A DNA stretch of 15,871 bases from Chloroflexota bacterium (GCA_029265085.1 JAJUJY010000100.1:1-15871); one strand, 5' to 3'. Counted from the stretch's first letter, positions 6,580 to 14,753 are shown. Notes: generated by a model from the letters alone, not told the origin. Translations and numbers: made by a program.

Positions 6580-7857
6580 TTACGAGCGGGTTTCCAATAC
6601 CACAAAGTGACTGCGGGTATTGCTGCCCTTGTTCGGGGAGACCGCCGCACTCAGGAACGGCTGGCCGTTCATCCGGAAAGTCCAGCGGAAGGCCTGCAGG
6701 CCGTAGTCAAAATACAGGTGCATGGAAGACGCAAATTGCACGCCGCCTTCACCAGTGATCGCGTAGTATCCCTGGCGCAGGTTGACCAGCTGCACGTCCC
6801 CTTTGGTGCCCAGGGTTTGGGCATGTTCCGAGAAGCGCACCGGCCGTCCGAGCAGCATGCCGCCCGGCGCATTCTGGAAGCCGCTGGAAGGCGGTGTCCA
6901 GATCGGCTGGTTGCCCAGCGTCATCACCATCAACTGCGGCAGCACATCCTGGTTGATGTACCAGATCGCGCTGCCAGCGCCAATGATTCGCGCGTACATC
7001 TTGGCGATATTGGTCGCGTTCAGCGTTGCCGCGGTTTGGCCTGATTCCTTGGAAACAGTCACCAGGCAGCCCGCGCTCATAAAGCCCAAGGGCTGGCCTA
7101 CACCCGTTCCTTCGGTGATCGCCTTATTGACCTTGAAGCGGATCGCCTGGCCGCTCTTGCGGGTCAGGCGGGTGGCCAGACGCGGTGCATCTGCCAGCAG
7201 ATTATCCGTTGCCGTAACAAACGCATACAGGTCCTGCAGCCGCATCAATTCACCCTCGGTCACGATCTTGCTGGGGCTCATTTGTGATGCCTCGGAGCGC
7301 CACTTAGCCTGCACGCCGGTTGATCCCCACGGGGTGGTCTCATCACGCAGGAATTCCACCGCGTTGGAACCGGTCGGCTCCTGGTCGGTCTCCGCGATCA
7401 TCGCGTCCTCTTCCATTGCCACTTCCCAAACTTCCTGACGGAAAGCAGGGGGAACCATGCGTCCTTCACCGCTGCCAACTTCCTGGTGATAATCGCTTGG
7501 GGCTGCTCCAATCAGAAGCCGCTCGTCGCGTGCGCCGCCTGGGGTGTACAGACCCTTTACCGCCAGCGCAAAATCTGCGATATCCGCAAACCCGCGCTTT
7601 GGATCGTCCTCAATCCGTTCACGGATCTCGATCCGTGGCAGGGCAGCAGCCGTCCTCTCGCGCTCGCGCCGGGCTTCGTGCCGCTGGATGTCTGCACTCA
7701 AATCTGCCAGGCGGGCATTGATCTGATCATCACGCTGCTTTTCCTCATCGGTCAGCCCGCGGGACTCCGCTTCGGCCTTCTCGAAGAGCCTGCGCCCTTC
7801 GGTAATCAGGTCGCTCCGCTCCTGGAGCAGAGCTTTATAAATCTTGCTTTCGTTCAT
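6580..7857 (-). CDS. Major capsid protein, HK97 fold
   Basis: 425 residues starting MNESKIYKALLQERSDLITE. Residues 1-75 are a charged coiled coil, equivalent to the HK97 delta domain that acts as internal scaffold and is removed by the protease. The mature shell domain probably starts between residues about 75 and 130; GRMVPPAFRQEVWEVAMEED (132-151) matches the usual N-arm start. Later stretches TEGTGVGQPLGFM, WYINQDVLPQLMVMT and GGMLLGRPVRFSEHAQTLGT are standard phage_capsid family motifs. AGAGGTGA precedes the ATG. The S49 protease gene is immediately upstream. Length is a little above HK97's 385 residues. The call is secure; self-crosslinking cannot be judged. Confidence 0.95.
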   Translation of the reverse strand: MNESKIYKALLQERSDLITEGRRLFEKAEAESRGLTDEEKQRDDQINARLADLSADIQRHEARRERERTAAALPRIEIRERIEDDPKRGFADIADFALAVKGLYTPGGARDERLLIGAAPSDYHQEVGSGEGRMVPPAFRQEVWEVAMEEDAMIAETDQEPTGSNAVEFLRDETTPWGSTGVQAKWRSEASQMSPSKIVTEGELMRLQDLYAFVTATDNLLADAPRLATRLTRKSGQAIRFKVNKAITEGTGVGQPLGFMSAGCLVTVSKESGQTAATLNATNIAKMYARIIGAGSAIWYINQDVLPQLMVMTLGNQPIWTPPSSGFQNAPGGMLLGRPVRFSEHAQTLGTKGDVQLVNLRQGYYAITGEGGVQFASSMHLYFDYGLQAFRWTFRMNGQPFLSAAVSPNKGSNTRSHFVVLETRS

Positions 7858-7903
7858 TGTTCACCTCTCAAAAAAATTGGTTGCTGTGCTCTTCGGAGCA
7901 GTC

Positions 7904-8851
7904 TTAAGGCTCAACGGAGCCGTCCTTTTCACTCAGGCGCAGTCGGCGCCTGCGAAAATCCATATCTTGCTGGGGCATTCCATCCCCTTCCACCCTGGGG
8001 GTTGTGCGCTCCACCCTGCCGCCGCCGCGCTGCAGCCGGGCAATGGTGTCTTCCAGGGTGGCAATCCGGTCTGCCATTCCCAGGCTGACCGCCTGCCTGG
8101 CACCGACCACACGCCCTTCCCCGAACCCGCTGCGCACATCGGCGGCCTTCACGCCCCGATTCCTGGCCACGGCTTTCACAAAGCGGTCGTAATATTCCGC
8201 CACCCGCGCCTGGATTGCTTCTTTCGATTCTTCGCTCAGCGGCTCATAGGGATTTCCCTCGGTTTTGTATTTGCCCTCTGAAATCAGGCTGACTTTGATA
8301 CCGTCTTTCTCCAGCGCAGCACTGACGTCTTCATGCATGGCAAACACACCGATTGACCCCACTTCCGCGGATGGTGTGACCACCACTTCATCGGCAGCCG
8401 TACCGATCCAATAAGCCGCGCTGGCCATTGTATGATTAGCCACTGCCACAATTGGTTTGGTTCCCCGCGCTTCATAAATCCGCGTGCTCAGTTCCTCCAC
8501 CCCGCTCACCTGCCCGCCGGGGCTGTCCACATCCAGCACAATCGCGCTCACATCCGGGTTCTTCACCAACTCGGTGAACTGCACCCCGAAGCGTTCTGCA
8601 CTGGTCGCCCCGCATACATCTGTCATCAGGTTTGCTCTGGGGAAGATCGTGCCAAACAGCGGCAGTACCGCCACCGATCCAGTGACCCGGTCAGCTGGCC
8701 GTTTTGCCCCGTGAATGCGCGTCTGGACCTCTTCTGCTTCCAGCTTTTCCCCGGAGAAATACCGCGCCGCGATCTCCACCAGGACCGGCAGCTGCTGCGG
8801 CAGGATTGCCCAGGGTTCTAATACCGCCCTTGAAAGTTGAATAATTTTCAT
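7904..8851 (-). CDS. Prohead maturation protease, S49 (SppA/ClpP-like) family
   Basis: 315 residues. GSVAVLPLFGTIFPRAN (58-74) and AIVLDVDSPGGQVSGVEELS (103-122) are S49 signatures. The nucleophile is probably Ser144 in TMASAAYWIGTAADEV, and the general base is Lys194 or Lys196 in ISEGKYKTEGNPYEPLSEE. It therefore resembles phage C-like head proteases. Residues about 265-315 form a charged, Arg-rich tail (DFRRRRLRLSEKDG) beyond the protease fold. The start at 8851 overlaps the portal stop as ATGA. No signal peptide is present, which argues against a cellular signal peptide peptidase. Between portal and major capsid, its job is to cleave the capsid N-terminal domain and activate prohead maturation. 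Confidence 0.93.
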   Translation of the reverse strand: MKIIQLSRAVLEPWAILPQQLPVLVEIAARYFSGEKLEAEEVQTRIHGAKRPADRVTGSVAVLPLFGTIFPRANLMTDVCGATSAERFGVQFTELVKNPDVSAIVLDVDSPGGQVSGVEELSTRIYEARGTKPIVAVANHTMASAAYWIGTAADEVVVTPSAEVGSIGVFAMHEDVSAALEKDGIKVSLISEGKYKTEGNPYEPLSEESKEAIQARVAEYYDRFVKAVARNRGVKAADVRSGFGEGRVVGARQAVSLGMADRIATLEDTIARLQRGGGRVERTTPRVEGDGMPQQDMDFRRRRLRLSEKDGSVEP

Positions 8852-10407
8852 CGCACCTCCATTCCCAATATCAGCGCTGCCAGTTCAGCCGCACGCTGTT
8901 CTTCCCAACCGTCCAGCGCCCCCGCGCCGAGAACAAATAACCGTTTGATGCCCATATCCACATAGAGCTGGGCTGTTTCCGTGGAAACGCACACGGCCTG
9001 GCTGACAAACGCTCCGTGGGTTCCAAAAAATTCTTCCACGGCTGGCCACCAGTTCTTTCCAAATTTATCCGCAGCCCGGCGCAGCGCTGCCCCTTCCTTG
9101 CGCGCCACCCTGCCAGCTGATTCCCGCACCAGTTTTTCGTAATGCGCCCCGGCCGGTGGCGGCTTAGGTTTCTCGTCTTCCTGGTCTTCCACGTCACCCT
9201 GTTCGAGTGGTTCCACCACGGACAGGTTTTCTTTGCTCATATTCATTGGGGTCAAGTAATCATCGTCACCGTTTTTCTTGGGATTCAAATTTTCAGCCCC
9301 GCGAATCTCGTTGGTTGCCAGCCAACCCCACTGGCGGCCAATCGAATAAGCCCGGTAGCGTTTCTCGATATCACCCCGCAGCAGCGCTTCCGTGATGTAC
9401 TCTACAAAATATTTCTCAGTAGCCAGGATCAGGTCCCGCGAAAAGACCTGCTGCCAGCGCACCAACCACGGCATCAGCGTGTAGGTCACAAATCCCTGCG
9501 AAAGTTCCGCAATACCGCTGCCCCAGCTGGTACTCTTGGAGGTCAGCCCCACCATAACCGGTGGAACACGGAACCAGCGGCAAACTTCCTCTGCCTGGAA
9601 TTCCCTGGTTTGCAGCATTTGCGAGTCCTCCGGGGTAAACGAAGTCTGCTGGTATTCCATGCCTTCTTCTAACACCCCAACGCGGTGCTGATTCTCGCGC
9701 GCGGTCATTTCTTCAAACTGATTCCGCAGGCGTTCCTGGGCGTCCGTTGAAAGTTGTCCAGGGTGCCTTAAAAAGCCGCCCGGCCGCGCCCCGTTTCGGA
9801 ACAGCCGCGCGCCATAACGTTCAGCTGCAATCGCCAGCCCCATCGTTTCCCGCGCATAGGTGATCACGCTCACCCCGTTGGTTCCGTCCAGCGTCAGCCC
9901 GCGGATATGGAAGATTTCATCATCCAGATAGGGCTTTTCGGTGCCGTCACGTTCGGTCACGATGTACCGCACCGCATCTTCACTGATATCTTCAATCCGC
10001 ACCCGGTCAGGGTGGATCGGGATTAACTTATCCACCACCCCGCGCGGTCCCGGAATAATTTTTGCATACGCATTCCCCCGCGTGATCGCGTGCATCTGCA
10101 TCATGTCGGTGAATTCAAAAGCTGTCTGCTTTCGGTTAGGCTGGTCATGCAGCAGGCTGTATAGTGGGTGTCCACCGGCGCGCTTCTTACCGCCATCCGG
10201 CAGCCGTTCATAAACAATCGCCGGGAGCATCGCCACAGATTCCGCGATCAACCGTGTGCAGGCCCAGGCGGTGGAAATCCGCAGGGCAGTTTCCGGGCTG
10301 ATCCGTTCACCGGAGGTAGTTGTCAGGCTGTACGCTTCGCCCCAATGGCGCTCTTCATCCAGCGACAAACTGCTGCTTTGGCCTAATAATCGCTGCAAAT
10401 AACTCAT
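8848..10407 (-). CDS. Portal protein, HK97 family
   Basis: 519 residues starting MSYLQRLLGQSSSLSLDEER. ISPETALRISTAWACTRLIA (36-55), the stretch from DMMQMHAITRGNAYAKI, and EVCRWFRVPPVMVGLTSKST (274-293) are classic HK97-type portal motifs. I chose ATG at 10407 because GGAG lies ten bases upstream and it overlaps the preceding small gene as ATGA; the frame is open to 10500 but codes nothing recognisable. HK97 portals are about 420 residues. Here a Pro/acidic linker (400-420) leads to an extra helical domain (422-519) with HYEKLVRESAGRVARKEGAA and FFGTHGAFVSQAV. The portal forms the DNA entry ring that binds terminase and connector. Confidence 0.94.
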   Translation of the reverse strand: MSYLQRLLGQSSSLSLDEERHWGEAYSLTTTSGERISPETALRISTAWACTRLIAESVAMLPAIVYERLPDGGKKRAGGHPLYSLLHDQPNRKQTAFEFTDMMQMHAITRGNAYAKIIPGPRGVVDKLIPIHPDRVRIEDISEDAVRYIVTERDGTEKPYLDDEIFHIRGLTLDGTNGVSVITYARETMGLAIAAERYGARLFRNGARPGGFLRHPGQLSTDAQERLRNQFEEMTARENQHRVGVLEEGMEYQQTSFTPEDSQMLQTREFQAEEVCRWFRVPPVMVGLTSKSTSWGSGIAELSQGFVTYTLMPWLVRWQQVFSRDLILATEKYFVEYITEALLRGDIEKRYRAYSIGRQWGWLATNEIRGAENLNPKKNGDDDYLTPMNMSKENLSVVEPLEQGDVEDQEDEKPKPPPAGAHYEKLVRESAGRVARKEGAALRRAADKFGKNWWPAVEEFFGTHGAFVSQAVCVSTETAQLYVDMGIKRLFVLGAGALDGWEEQRAAELAALILGMEVR

Positions 10408-10547
10408 GGTTTTGCATCTCCAAACAGCGAAATGGCCATTAGAATCAAGCCGCCAACAATCAATCCGGCTGGCCAGTAAATCACCCCGATCCCGATGCAT
10501 AACAGCGCAAATCCCAAGAGAAACACGATCAGATTAGCTTGGACCAT
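10404..10547 (-). CDS. Small two-helix membrane peptide between terminase and portal
   Basis: A 47-residue frame starting MVQANLIVFLLGFALLCIGI and ending SLFGDAKP. Nearly the whole peptide is hydrophobic: one membrane helix at about 5-23, then GLIVGGLILMAISLF at about 29-42. Its stop overlaps the portal start as ATGA. It fills the gap exactly between large terminase and portal, which supports it being real. A TTG at 10559, overlapping the terminase stop, would give 51 residues with a basic LKKR before the first helix, and may be the true start. I do not recognise the family. Tiny hydrophobic proteins near terminase/portal occur in other phages without known function. Confidence 0.6.
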   Translation of the reverse strand: MVQANLIVFLLGFALLCIGIGVIYWPAGLIVGGLILMAISLFGDAKP

Positions 10548-10555
10548 TCGCTTTT

Positions 10556-12190
10556 TCAAAACATCACCAACCCTCTCTTCTCATAAACGCTCTTATTGTC
10601 CATTGGCACCCCGCTTGCCAGGGCGTCACACCGAGCCTGCCAGCTCAAAATACCCGCCATTGCCGCATCGATCTTGAAAGGTGAATCCGGCCGTTCTTTG
10701 TAGATCACCCACAGCCGGTTTCCATCTTCATCCACCAGGTTGAGGTTCTTTTTGACTGCATTGCCGATATGCCGGGAATAGCGTTCGTTGCCGTCGTGGC
10801 TGATTTCGCCCGCCTGGATGGCTGTGCTGAAGGCCTTGATTGCATAGGCCATTGCCTTCATGCGGTTGGTCCACCAGGCAATCACCCGCTTTTCACCGTA
10901 CTTGCCCGACCATTTAGCCACCTGGGTTTCCCAATACGGTGGATCGCAGTACATCCGCCACACGTTCCATTGCTGGAATGCCATTTCCACCGTGGTTTCA
11001 ATTTCCTCATCGGGAGCTTCCCATTCGTCCGATTCGCGCGAATCGGGCAGTATAGGTTTCTCCCACAGCCCAACCAGCCATTGGCAGCCCGTGCGCAGAT
11101 GAGTTGCCACCAGGGCAACCGAGTCGCGCCACCTTGCCCCATCGAACCCCAGGGTGATGGTTTCTCCTTCCGCGGCCATAAATTCCGGCTGCGCCAGGGT
11201 TTGCCATTTCTCAAAGTCGAAGGCTTTATCACTTGCCCGCACCAACCGGTTCAACCAGACACGCTCCAGGTAGGCCTTATCGGCGGTCGGATCGCGCCAC
11301 TGTTCGCAGATCGAATCAATATCGCTCCACTGCGCCACCGGTCCGGATGCCTCAATCACTGCCGCGCGGATACCCGCCGGGGTGGTCAAATCGTGCTGAT
11401 CGGATGCCTGGCGGTGGAAGAAGAACAGGCGCGAATCTTGAATATCACCCGCCGCCACCGCCCGCGCGTAATTCATGGTGTCTTCTGCCACACTGCCTTC
11501 TCCGGGGCTGGGTGCGGTGGTCACTTCTAGCTGCCAGGCGTCAGACAAATAGCGCTTTGGCAGGTTGGCCAACATGGTCCGGTGGGCAGCTTTCAACCGC
11601 GGCAGATTCCAGCGGTGCGTTTCATCGCAAACCGCAAAGGTGGTGCGCGCACCATCCCGCGAATCGGGGGAAGAAGCCAGGCTGACCGCTTTCCCATCCC
11701 CGCGAATGCGCATGATCCGCTGCAACCCAATATCAAAATCATCTGCCACCTGGCTGTGTTCCAGGATCACCTTCAAAGCGCCGTAGGCCAATTCATCGGA
11801 CTGCTCTTCGGTGTAGGCCACCATTGGGATATAAGGATCAGTCACCCCGATTCCCACCGGCTGGCCGTGCGCGTCAAAACCATCACAGCGCACCGGCGCA
11901 TCCGGGTGCAGTTCCGCTGCGGCGATCATTGCGGCAAACTCGGTCTTTGCGCTGCCCTTGCGCAGCGACAACGCCACCCGCTTAAACCGCCGCCGCCCGG
12001 CCTGGGCATGATTCTTCGGGAACACCTCGTACATGCGGTACACCAGGGCGCGCTTTTCCTGGTCCAGATTGACCGGCTTCCCGCGCAAATCGCCTGGGCC
12101 ATAGACCAGATTCTCCTCAATCCAGGCGCACACCTGCGCGCCCAGGCTGGGATAGACAATCTCATCTTTTGGCACCATCAATACGCTCAT
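10556..12190 (-). CDS. terL: Terminase large subunit
   Basis: 544 residues. The ATPase domain has a Walker A-type RKGSAKT at 77-83 and Walker B FAVCDE at 185-190, with Glu190 as the likely catalytic carboxylate. The C-terminal RuvC-like nuclease shows Asp350 in LGFDGAR, Asp416 in YCDPPYW and Asp508 in KIDAAMAG as candidate metal ligands. PVNLDQEKRALVYRMYEVFP near the N-terminus is typical of HK97-like large terminases. The start overlaps the small terminase stop as ATGA. It packages DNA into the prohead through the portal and cuts the concatemer. Length and motif order are complete, with no sign of damage. Confidence 0.95.
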   Translation of the reverse strand: MSVLMVPKDEIVYPSLGAQVCAWIEENLVYGPGDLRGKPVNLDQEKRALVYRMYEVFPKNHAQAGRRRFKRVALSLRKGSAKTEFAAMIAAAELHPDAPVRCDGFDAHGQPVGIGVTDPYIPMVAYTEEQSDELAYGALKVILEHSQVADDFDIGLQRIMRIRGDGKAVSLASSPDSRDGARTTFAVCDETHRWNLPRLKAAHRTMLANLPKRYLSDAWQLEVTTAPSPGEGSVAEDTMNYARAVAAGDIQDSRLFFFHRQASDQHDLTTPAGIRAAVIEASGPVAQWSDIDSICEQWRDPTADKAYLERVWLNRLVRASDKAFDFEKWQTLAQPEFMAAEGETITLGFDGARWRDSVALVATHLRTGCQWLVGLWEKPILPDSRESDEWEAPDEEIETTVEMAFQQWNVWRMYCDPPYWETQVAKWSGKYGEKRVIAWWTNRMKAMAYAIKAFSTAIQAGEISHDGNERYSRHIGNAVKKNLNLVDEDGNRLWVIYKERPDSPFKIDAAMAGILSWQARCDALASGVPMDNKSVYEKRGLVMF

Positions 12191-12666
12191 GAATCCAATA
12201 CTCCCCGTGGGTCAACATCCACCACCTTTGCGCGGTGGATCCGGTTTTGTTCGTGCTTATCCTTGGCCTCTTCCACCTGCACCGTGGTCCATTCCAACCG
12301 CCGCCTGCTCAAGGGGGTCAGCCCAAATTCACGCTCCAGCATGCGGATCTCTGCCGCAATCGCCAGGCTGCCCGTCTTCCAAAACTGATCCACCAGGCAC
12401 ACCAGCCGGAACAGCGCTGGTTCATCTGCGTGGAGGTACTCATCACGCATCGGAGAGCTCCACACGACTTCCCAAAACTTCCGTGCCATCGGGTGCCACG
12501 CTTCCACCTCCTCGATTTCGTCACCATTCTGCTTCCGTTTTTTGGTCAGCGGCGGCAATATCGGCGCTCGCTGTCGCGGCTGCTCGTTCACCTGCAGCAG
12601 CGCCCGTGTGGTGGTCTTGTTGCGTCGCTGGCGCATCGCCGGATCTTTGGGCATCGGCCCTGGCAT
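12187..12666 (-). CDS. terS: Terminase small subunit (P27-like)
   Basis: 159 residues starting MPGPMPKDPAMRQRRNKTTT, the basic G-P-x-P-K-P-type opening common in P27-family small terminases. Helices around WHPMARKFWEVVWSSPMRDE and LFRLVCLVDQFWKTGSLAIA match the family's W..L...P....W...D...L...A pattern. GGAGG lies about nine bases before the ATG. It binds the packaging start site and presents DNA to the large subunit. It follows the HNH gene by one base and overlaps the large terminase start. Length is usual. Confidence 0.88.
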   Translation of the reverse strand: MPGPMPKDPAMRQRRNKTTTRALLQVNEQPRQRAPILPPLTKKRKQNGDEIEEVEAWHPMARKFWEVVWSSPMRDEYLHADEPALFRLVCLVDQFWKTGSLAIAAEIRMLEREFGLTPLSRRRLEWTTVQVEEAKDKHEQNRIHRAKVVDVDPRGVLDS

Positions 12667-12667
12667 T

Positions 12668-13096
12668 TTATTGGTCCTCCAAACCTGTACACTGAAAAAT
12701 CAAAGGCCACTGACGCTCGACACCCCCCAATCCTGAACTTTTCACTCCCCCCTGCCCGCGGACTTCAACCGCGGTGTGGCGGGAATGGCAGGTATGACAC
12801 AGCGACCGCAGTGGGCTTTCAATAAATTTTTTCCGGTCTCCCTGGTGGCGGATCTCATGATGCACGTCTGTTGCTTCGACAAACAGCCCCTGCTCTTCAC
12901 AGTCCTGGCACCACGGATGTCTGGCCAACTGCAGCTTGCGCTTGCGCTGCCACTCACGGTCATACAATCGCTGGGTCTTTGGATCACGCTGAAATGCCCT
13001 GGCGCGCTCTTGTTTATGCACATCACAATAGCTCCCATCTCTGACCAGGTTCGGGCAGCCGGGCTTGCTGCAGGGGCGATACGCTGCCTTTGGCAT
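12668..13096 (-). CDS. HNH endonuclease next to terminase
   Basis: 142 residues starting MPKAAYRPCSKPGCPNLVRD. Cys9, Cys14, Cys24 and His27 look like a first zinc knuckle. Cys63, Cys66, Cys100 and Cys103 look like the structural zinc site of the HNH fold. ATDVHHEI (76-82) carries the catalytic His pair and LCHTCHSRHTAVE the final His. The central Asn expected near residue 95 is Pro in SPLRSLC, which is unusual. HNH proteins beside terminase (as HK97 gp74) are needed for cos cleavage and packaging. The start at 13096 overlaps the lysin stop as TAATG, and GGAG lies upstream. Confidence 0.9.
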   Translation of the reverse strand: MPKAAYRPCSKPGCPNLVRDGSYCDVHKQERARAFQRDPKTQRLYDREWQRKRKLQLARHPWCQDCEEQGLFVEATDVHHEIRHQGDRKKFIESPLRSLCHTCHSRHTAVEVRGQGGVKSSGLGGVERQWPLIFQCTGLEDQ

Positions 13097-14079
13097 TAGA
13101 GGATCTCCAACCACCGGCGGCCAACCGTCTCAATCGCCACCCATTGACCCGCCCCGATCTGACCCCAGGCATCCACTCCGCGCACCTGGTTGATGGTAAT
13201 GATCTGGTTACCCGCAAGCTGGCCAACCACCGGCGCGCTGAGACTCGGTCCGCTGCGCACGTTGAGGGTGCTGGTCAGTACCCTGGCCCGCAGTCCTTGG
13301 GCTGGCTGCTCTGGCTCAGGTTGCGGTGTCAGAATGGGATCAGCAGCCCAATTGGACACTACGTTCCAGCCGTCCTGCACGCTCACCCGCGCACTGCCCC
13401 ATTCCCAAAAATTGCAGCCCGCCAGGTGCTGATCCTGAACCGCCTGCAGAAATTCTTTCACTTCAACCGCGGTCGGCCGCCAGCCGCGCTCTTGAAAACA
13501 TGCGCCGGTGGGAATGACTGGCTTGGCAAAGGGTTTATATTCGCTCAGGGTGCGCGCCAGCTGCCCAGCCGGGTTGGTGGACTGCATCCAATAGACCTGG
13601 GGCATGGCCAAATCGCAGCGGTCTAGAAAAGCGCGGAAAGGAAATTCCGGGTGATAGGATGGGTAGCGGTACGAACTGAGCGCGACCGGTTTATCCGGAA
13701 TGCCTGCGCGCAGGATCTTCATGTAGGCCTTGGCGGTTTCTGCTCTGCCGGCTTTCTTGAATTCTGCTTCGGCATTGACCACAAAGCCGTCCAGCCCCAG
13801 GGTCTGCACCCGGTGAATGGCCGTGACCGCTTCATTGGTGGGGGTGCTGCCGTAGATATACTGCCAGCCCCACACCTGAATGCCGGCAGCCTTGAGTTCT
13901 GCAGCCAGTGCCGGGACCAGATCCACTTTGTTGACCACGTTGTAAGGATACGGCCCATCCGCCACTTTGATCAGCACATGCGAAAGGCCGGCCTCTTTGG
14001 CCTTGGCCGCAATCGCCTGTGGGTTTCCACCTTCACAGCGGGATATAATCCAAATGTAAAATCCTTTGCCGGTGATCAT
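13096..14079 (-). CDS. Endolysin: TIM-barrel glycosidase-like domain plus SH3
   Basis: 327 residues. Residues 1-245 look like a TIM barrel related in style to GH25-type lysozymes: KGFYIWIISRCEGGN, HVLIKVADGPYP, GIQVWGWQYIYGS, LDGFVVNAEAEFKKAGR, ALSSYRYP, AMPQVYWMQ, GCNFWEWG. Glu104 and Glu106 in the NAEAEF strand are the best catalytic candidates. A Pro/Glu linker (249-261) leads to a bacterial SH3 domain with TLNVRSGPSLSAPVVGQL, a cell-wall binding module. There is no signal peptide, so export needs a holin. It is encoded directly after two membrane proteins and overlaps the second by ATGA, a lysis-cassette arrangement. It is not a textbook GH25 sequence, so substrate bond and catalytic residues are inferred. 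Confidence 0.82.
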   Translation of the reverse strand: MITGKGFYIWIISRCEGGNPQAIAAKAKEAGLSHVLIKVADGPYPYNVVNKVDLVPALAAELKAAGIQVWGWQYIYGSTPTNEAVTAIHRVQTLGLDGFVVNAEAEFKKAGRAETAKAYMKILRAGIPDKPVALSSYRYPSYHPEFPFRAFLDRCDLAMPQVYWMQSTNPAGQLARTLSEYKPFAKPVIPTGACFQERGWRPTAVEVKEFLQAVQDQHLAGCNFWEWGSARVSVQDGWNVVSNWAADPILTPQPEPEQPAQGLRARVLTSTLNVRSGPSLSAPVVGQLAGNQIITINQVRGVDAWGQIGAGQWVAIETVGRRWLEIL

Positions 14080-14315
14080 GGTGCTGCTCGCTTTCGGTTA
14101 TTGGTTTTTACTTCGTCAACCGCCTTACCAATCCGTTCGGTGACTTTGGCGTCGTGCTGGTCCAGCTTGTTGGAGATCTTGTCCAGCACTTCCAAATACC
14201 GCGCGTCCCGTTTGTCCATTGATTCCTGGGCGCGCTTCTGCATCTCCATTGCAAACCAAATCACCGCCGCCACCACCGGCAGTTGTAAAAGCAGGTTGGT
14301 CCAATCCACGTCCAT
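14076..14315 (-). CDS. One-pass membrane protein with coiled coil, holin-like
   Basis: 79 residues. LLLQLPVVAAVIWFAMEM (8-25) is one membrane helix at the N-terminus, and the rest (QKRAQESMDKRDARYLEVLD and on to about 70) is a charged amphipathic coiled coil with a basic end. This is the architecture of small XhlA or BhlA/UviB-type phage lysis proteins. The gene sits between another membrane protein and the endolysin and overlaps the latter as ATGA, so a role in holin action or control is likely. An alternative is an antiholin or a spanin-like accessory. Family membership was judged by layout, not by alignment. Confidence 0.65.
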   Translation of the reverse strand: MDVDWTNLLLQLPVVAAVIWFAMEMQKRAQESMDKRDARYLEVLDKISNKLDQHDAKVTERIGKAVDEVKTNNRKRAAP

Positions 14316-14320
14316 TGGAA

Positions 14321-14734
14321 TTACCTGTAGCTCTGGATATCGTGCTCGTCCAGGACCGGCTTTTTGGCCGGGGCAATCTTGCTGACAAAGCGGTGGATAT
14401 AGGCGCTGCCCATGCCGGTGGATACACCCGTGAGCAGGATGCCGAACCAGGTAATCCGGATGGGGTTTTCAATCCCCACCAACCGCGCAAGCAGACTGCC
14501 GACCAGGTAGAGTATGTCAAACTGAAACAGGAATGCGCCAGTCACCCCCAGGGCAATGGCCACATACATCTGCGCCGGCTTGTATTTCTGTAAACGTGGG
14601 AAGAAGTTGAAGACCGGGGCAAAGAAGGCCTCCACCACAGTTTCAATGACGAACGCCAGGAAGAGGATCACCCCAAAGAGCACACCCACCAATCCGGCCA
14701 GGCTTAAGACCAATTCGGGAATATTTGCAACCAT
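14321..14734 (-). CDS. Multi-pass membrane protein, candidate holin
   Basis: 137 residues from ATG at 14734, chosen for the strong GGAGG six bases upstream; an ATG at 14776 lies inside a terminator hairpin and is unlikely. Hydrophobic stretches at about 8-30, 55-78 and 94-116 suggest three membrane helices, perhaps with a fourth, short one near 33-46 (VVEAFFAPVFNFF). The C-terminus is charged (KIAPAKKPVLDEHDIQSYR). It is the first gene of the lysis and late operon, five bases before the coiled-coil membrane protein. Size and topology suit a class I holin. I do not recognise a named family, so the holin call is contextual. Confidence 0.6.
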   Translation of the reverse strand: MVANIPELVLSLAGLVGVLFGVILFLAFVIETVVEAFFAPVFNFFPRLQKYKPAQMYVAIALGVTGAFLFQFDILYLVGSLLARLVGIENPIRITWFGILLTGVSTGMGSAYIHRFVSKIAPAKKPVLDEHDIQSYR

Positions 14735-14753
14735 CCAGAACCTCCGAAGGGTT

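Noticed and set aside
6782..7438. Long plus-strand open frame opposite the capsid gene (218 codons)
   Set aside because: It is low-complexity shadow coding opposite a clear capsid gene, with no domain pattern or binding site. The other long plus-strand frames (for example 10769-11530 and 11582-12388) were rejected for the same reason.
7858..7903. TGCTC CGAA GAGCA hairpin and T7 tract between protease and capsid as a terminator
   Set aside because: The stem is only 5 bp and about ten bases separate it from the T-tract. A terminator before the capsid gene would make little sense. It is at most a weak processing element.
10408..10500. N-terminal extension of the portal frame
   Set aside because: The sequence overlaps the membrane peptide gene, has no portal homology pattern, and the ATG at 10407 has a binding site and ATGA coupling.
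13651..14385. Plus-strand frame opposite the lysin (244 codons)
   Set aside because: It mirrors the codon structure of the lysin and spans several real minus-strand genes. No family pattern was seen.
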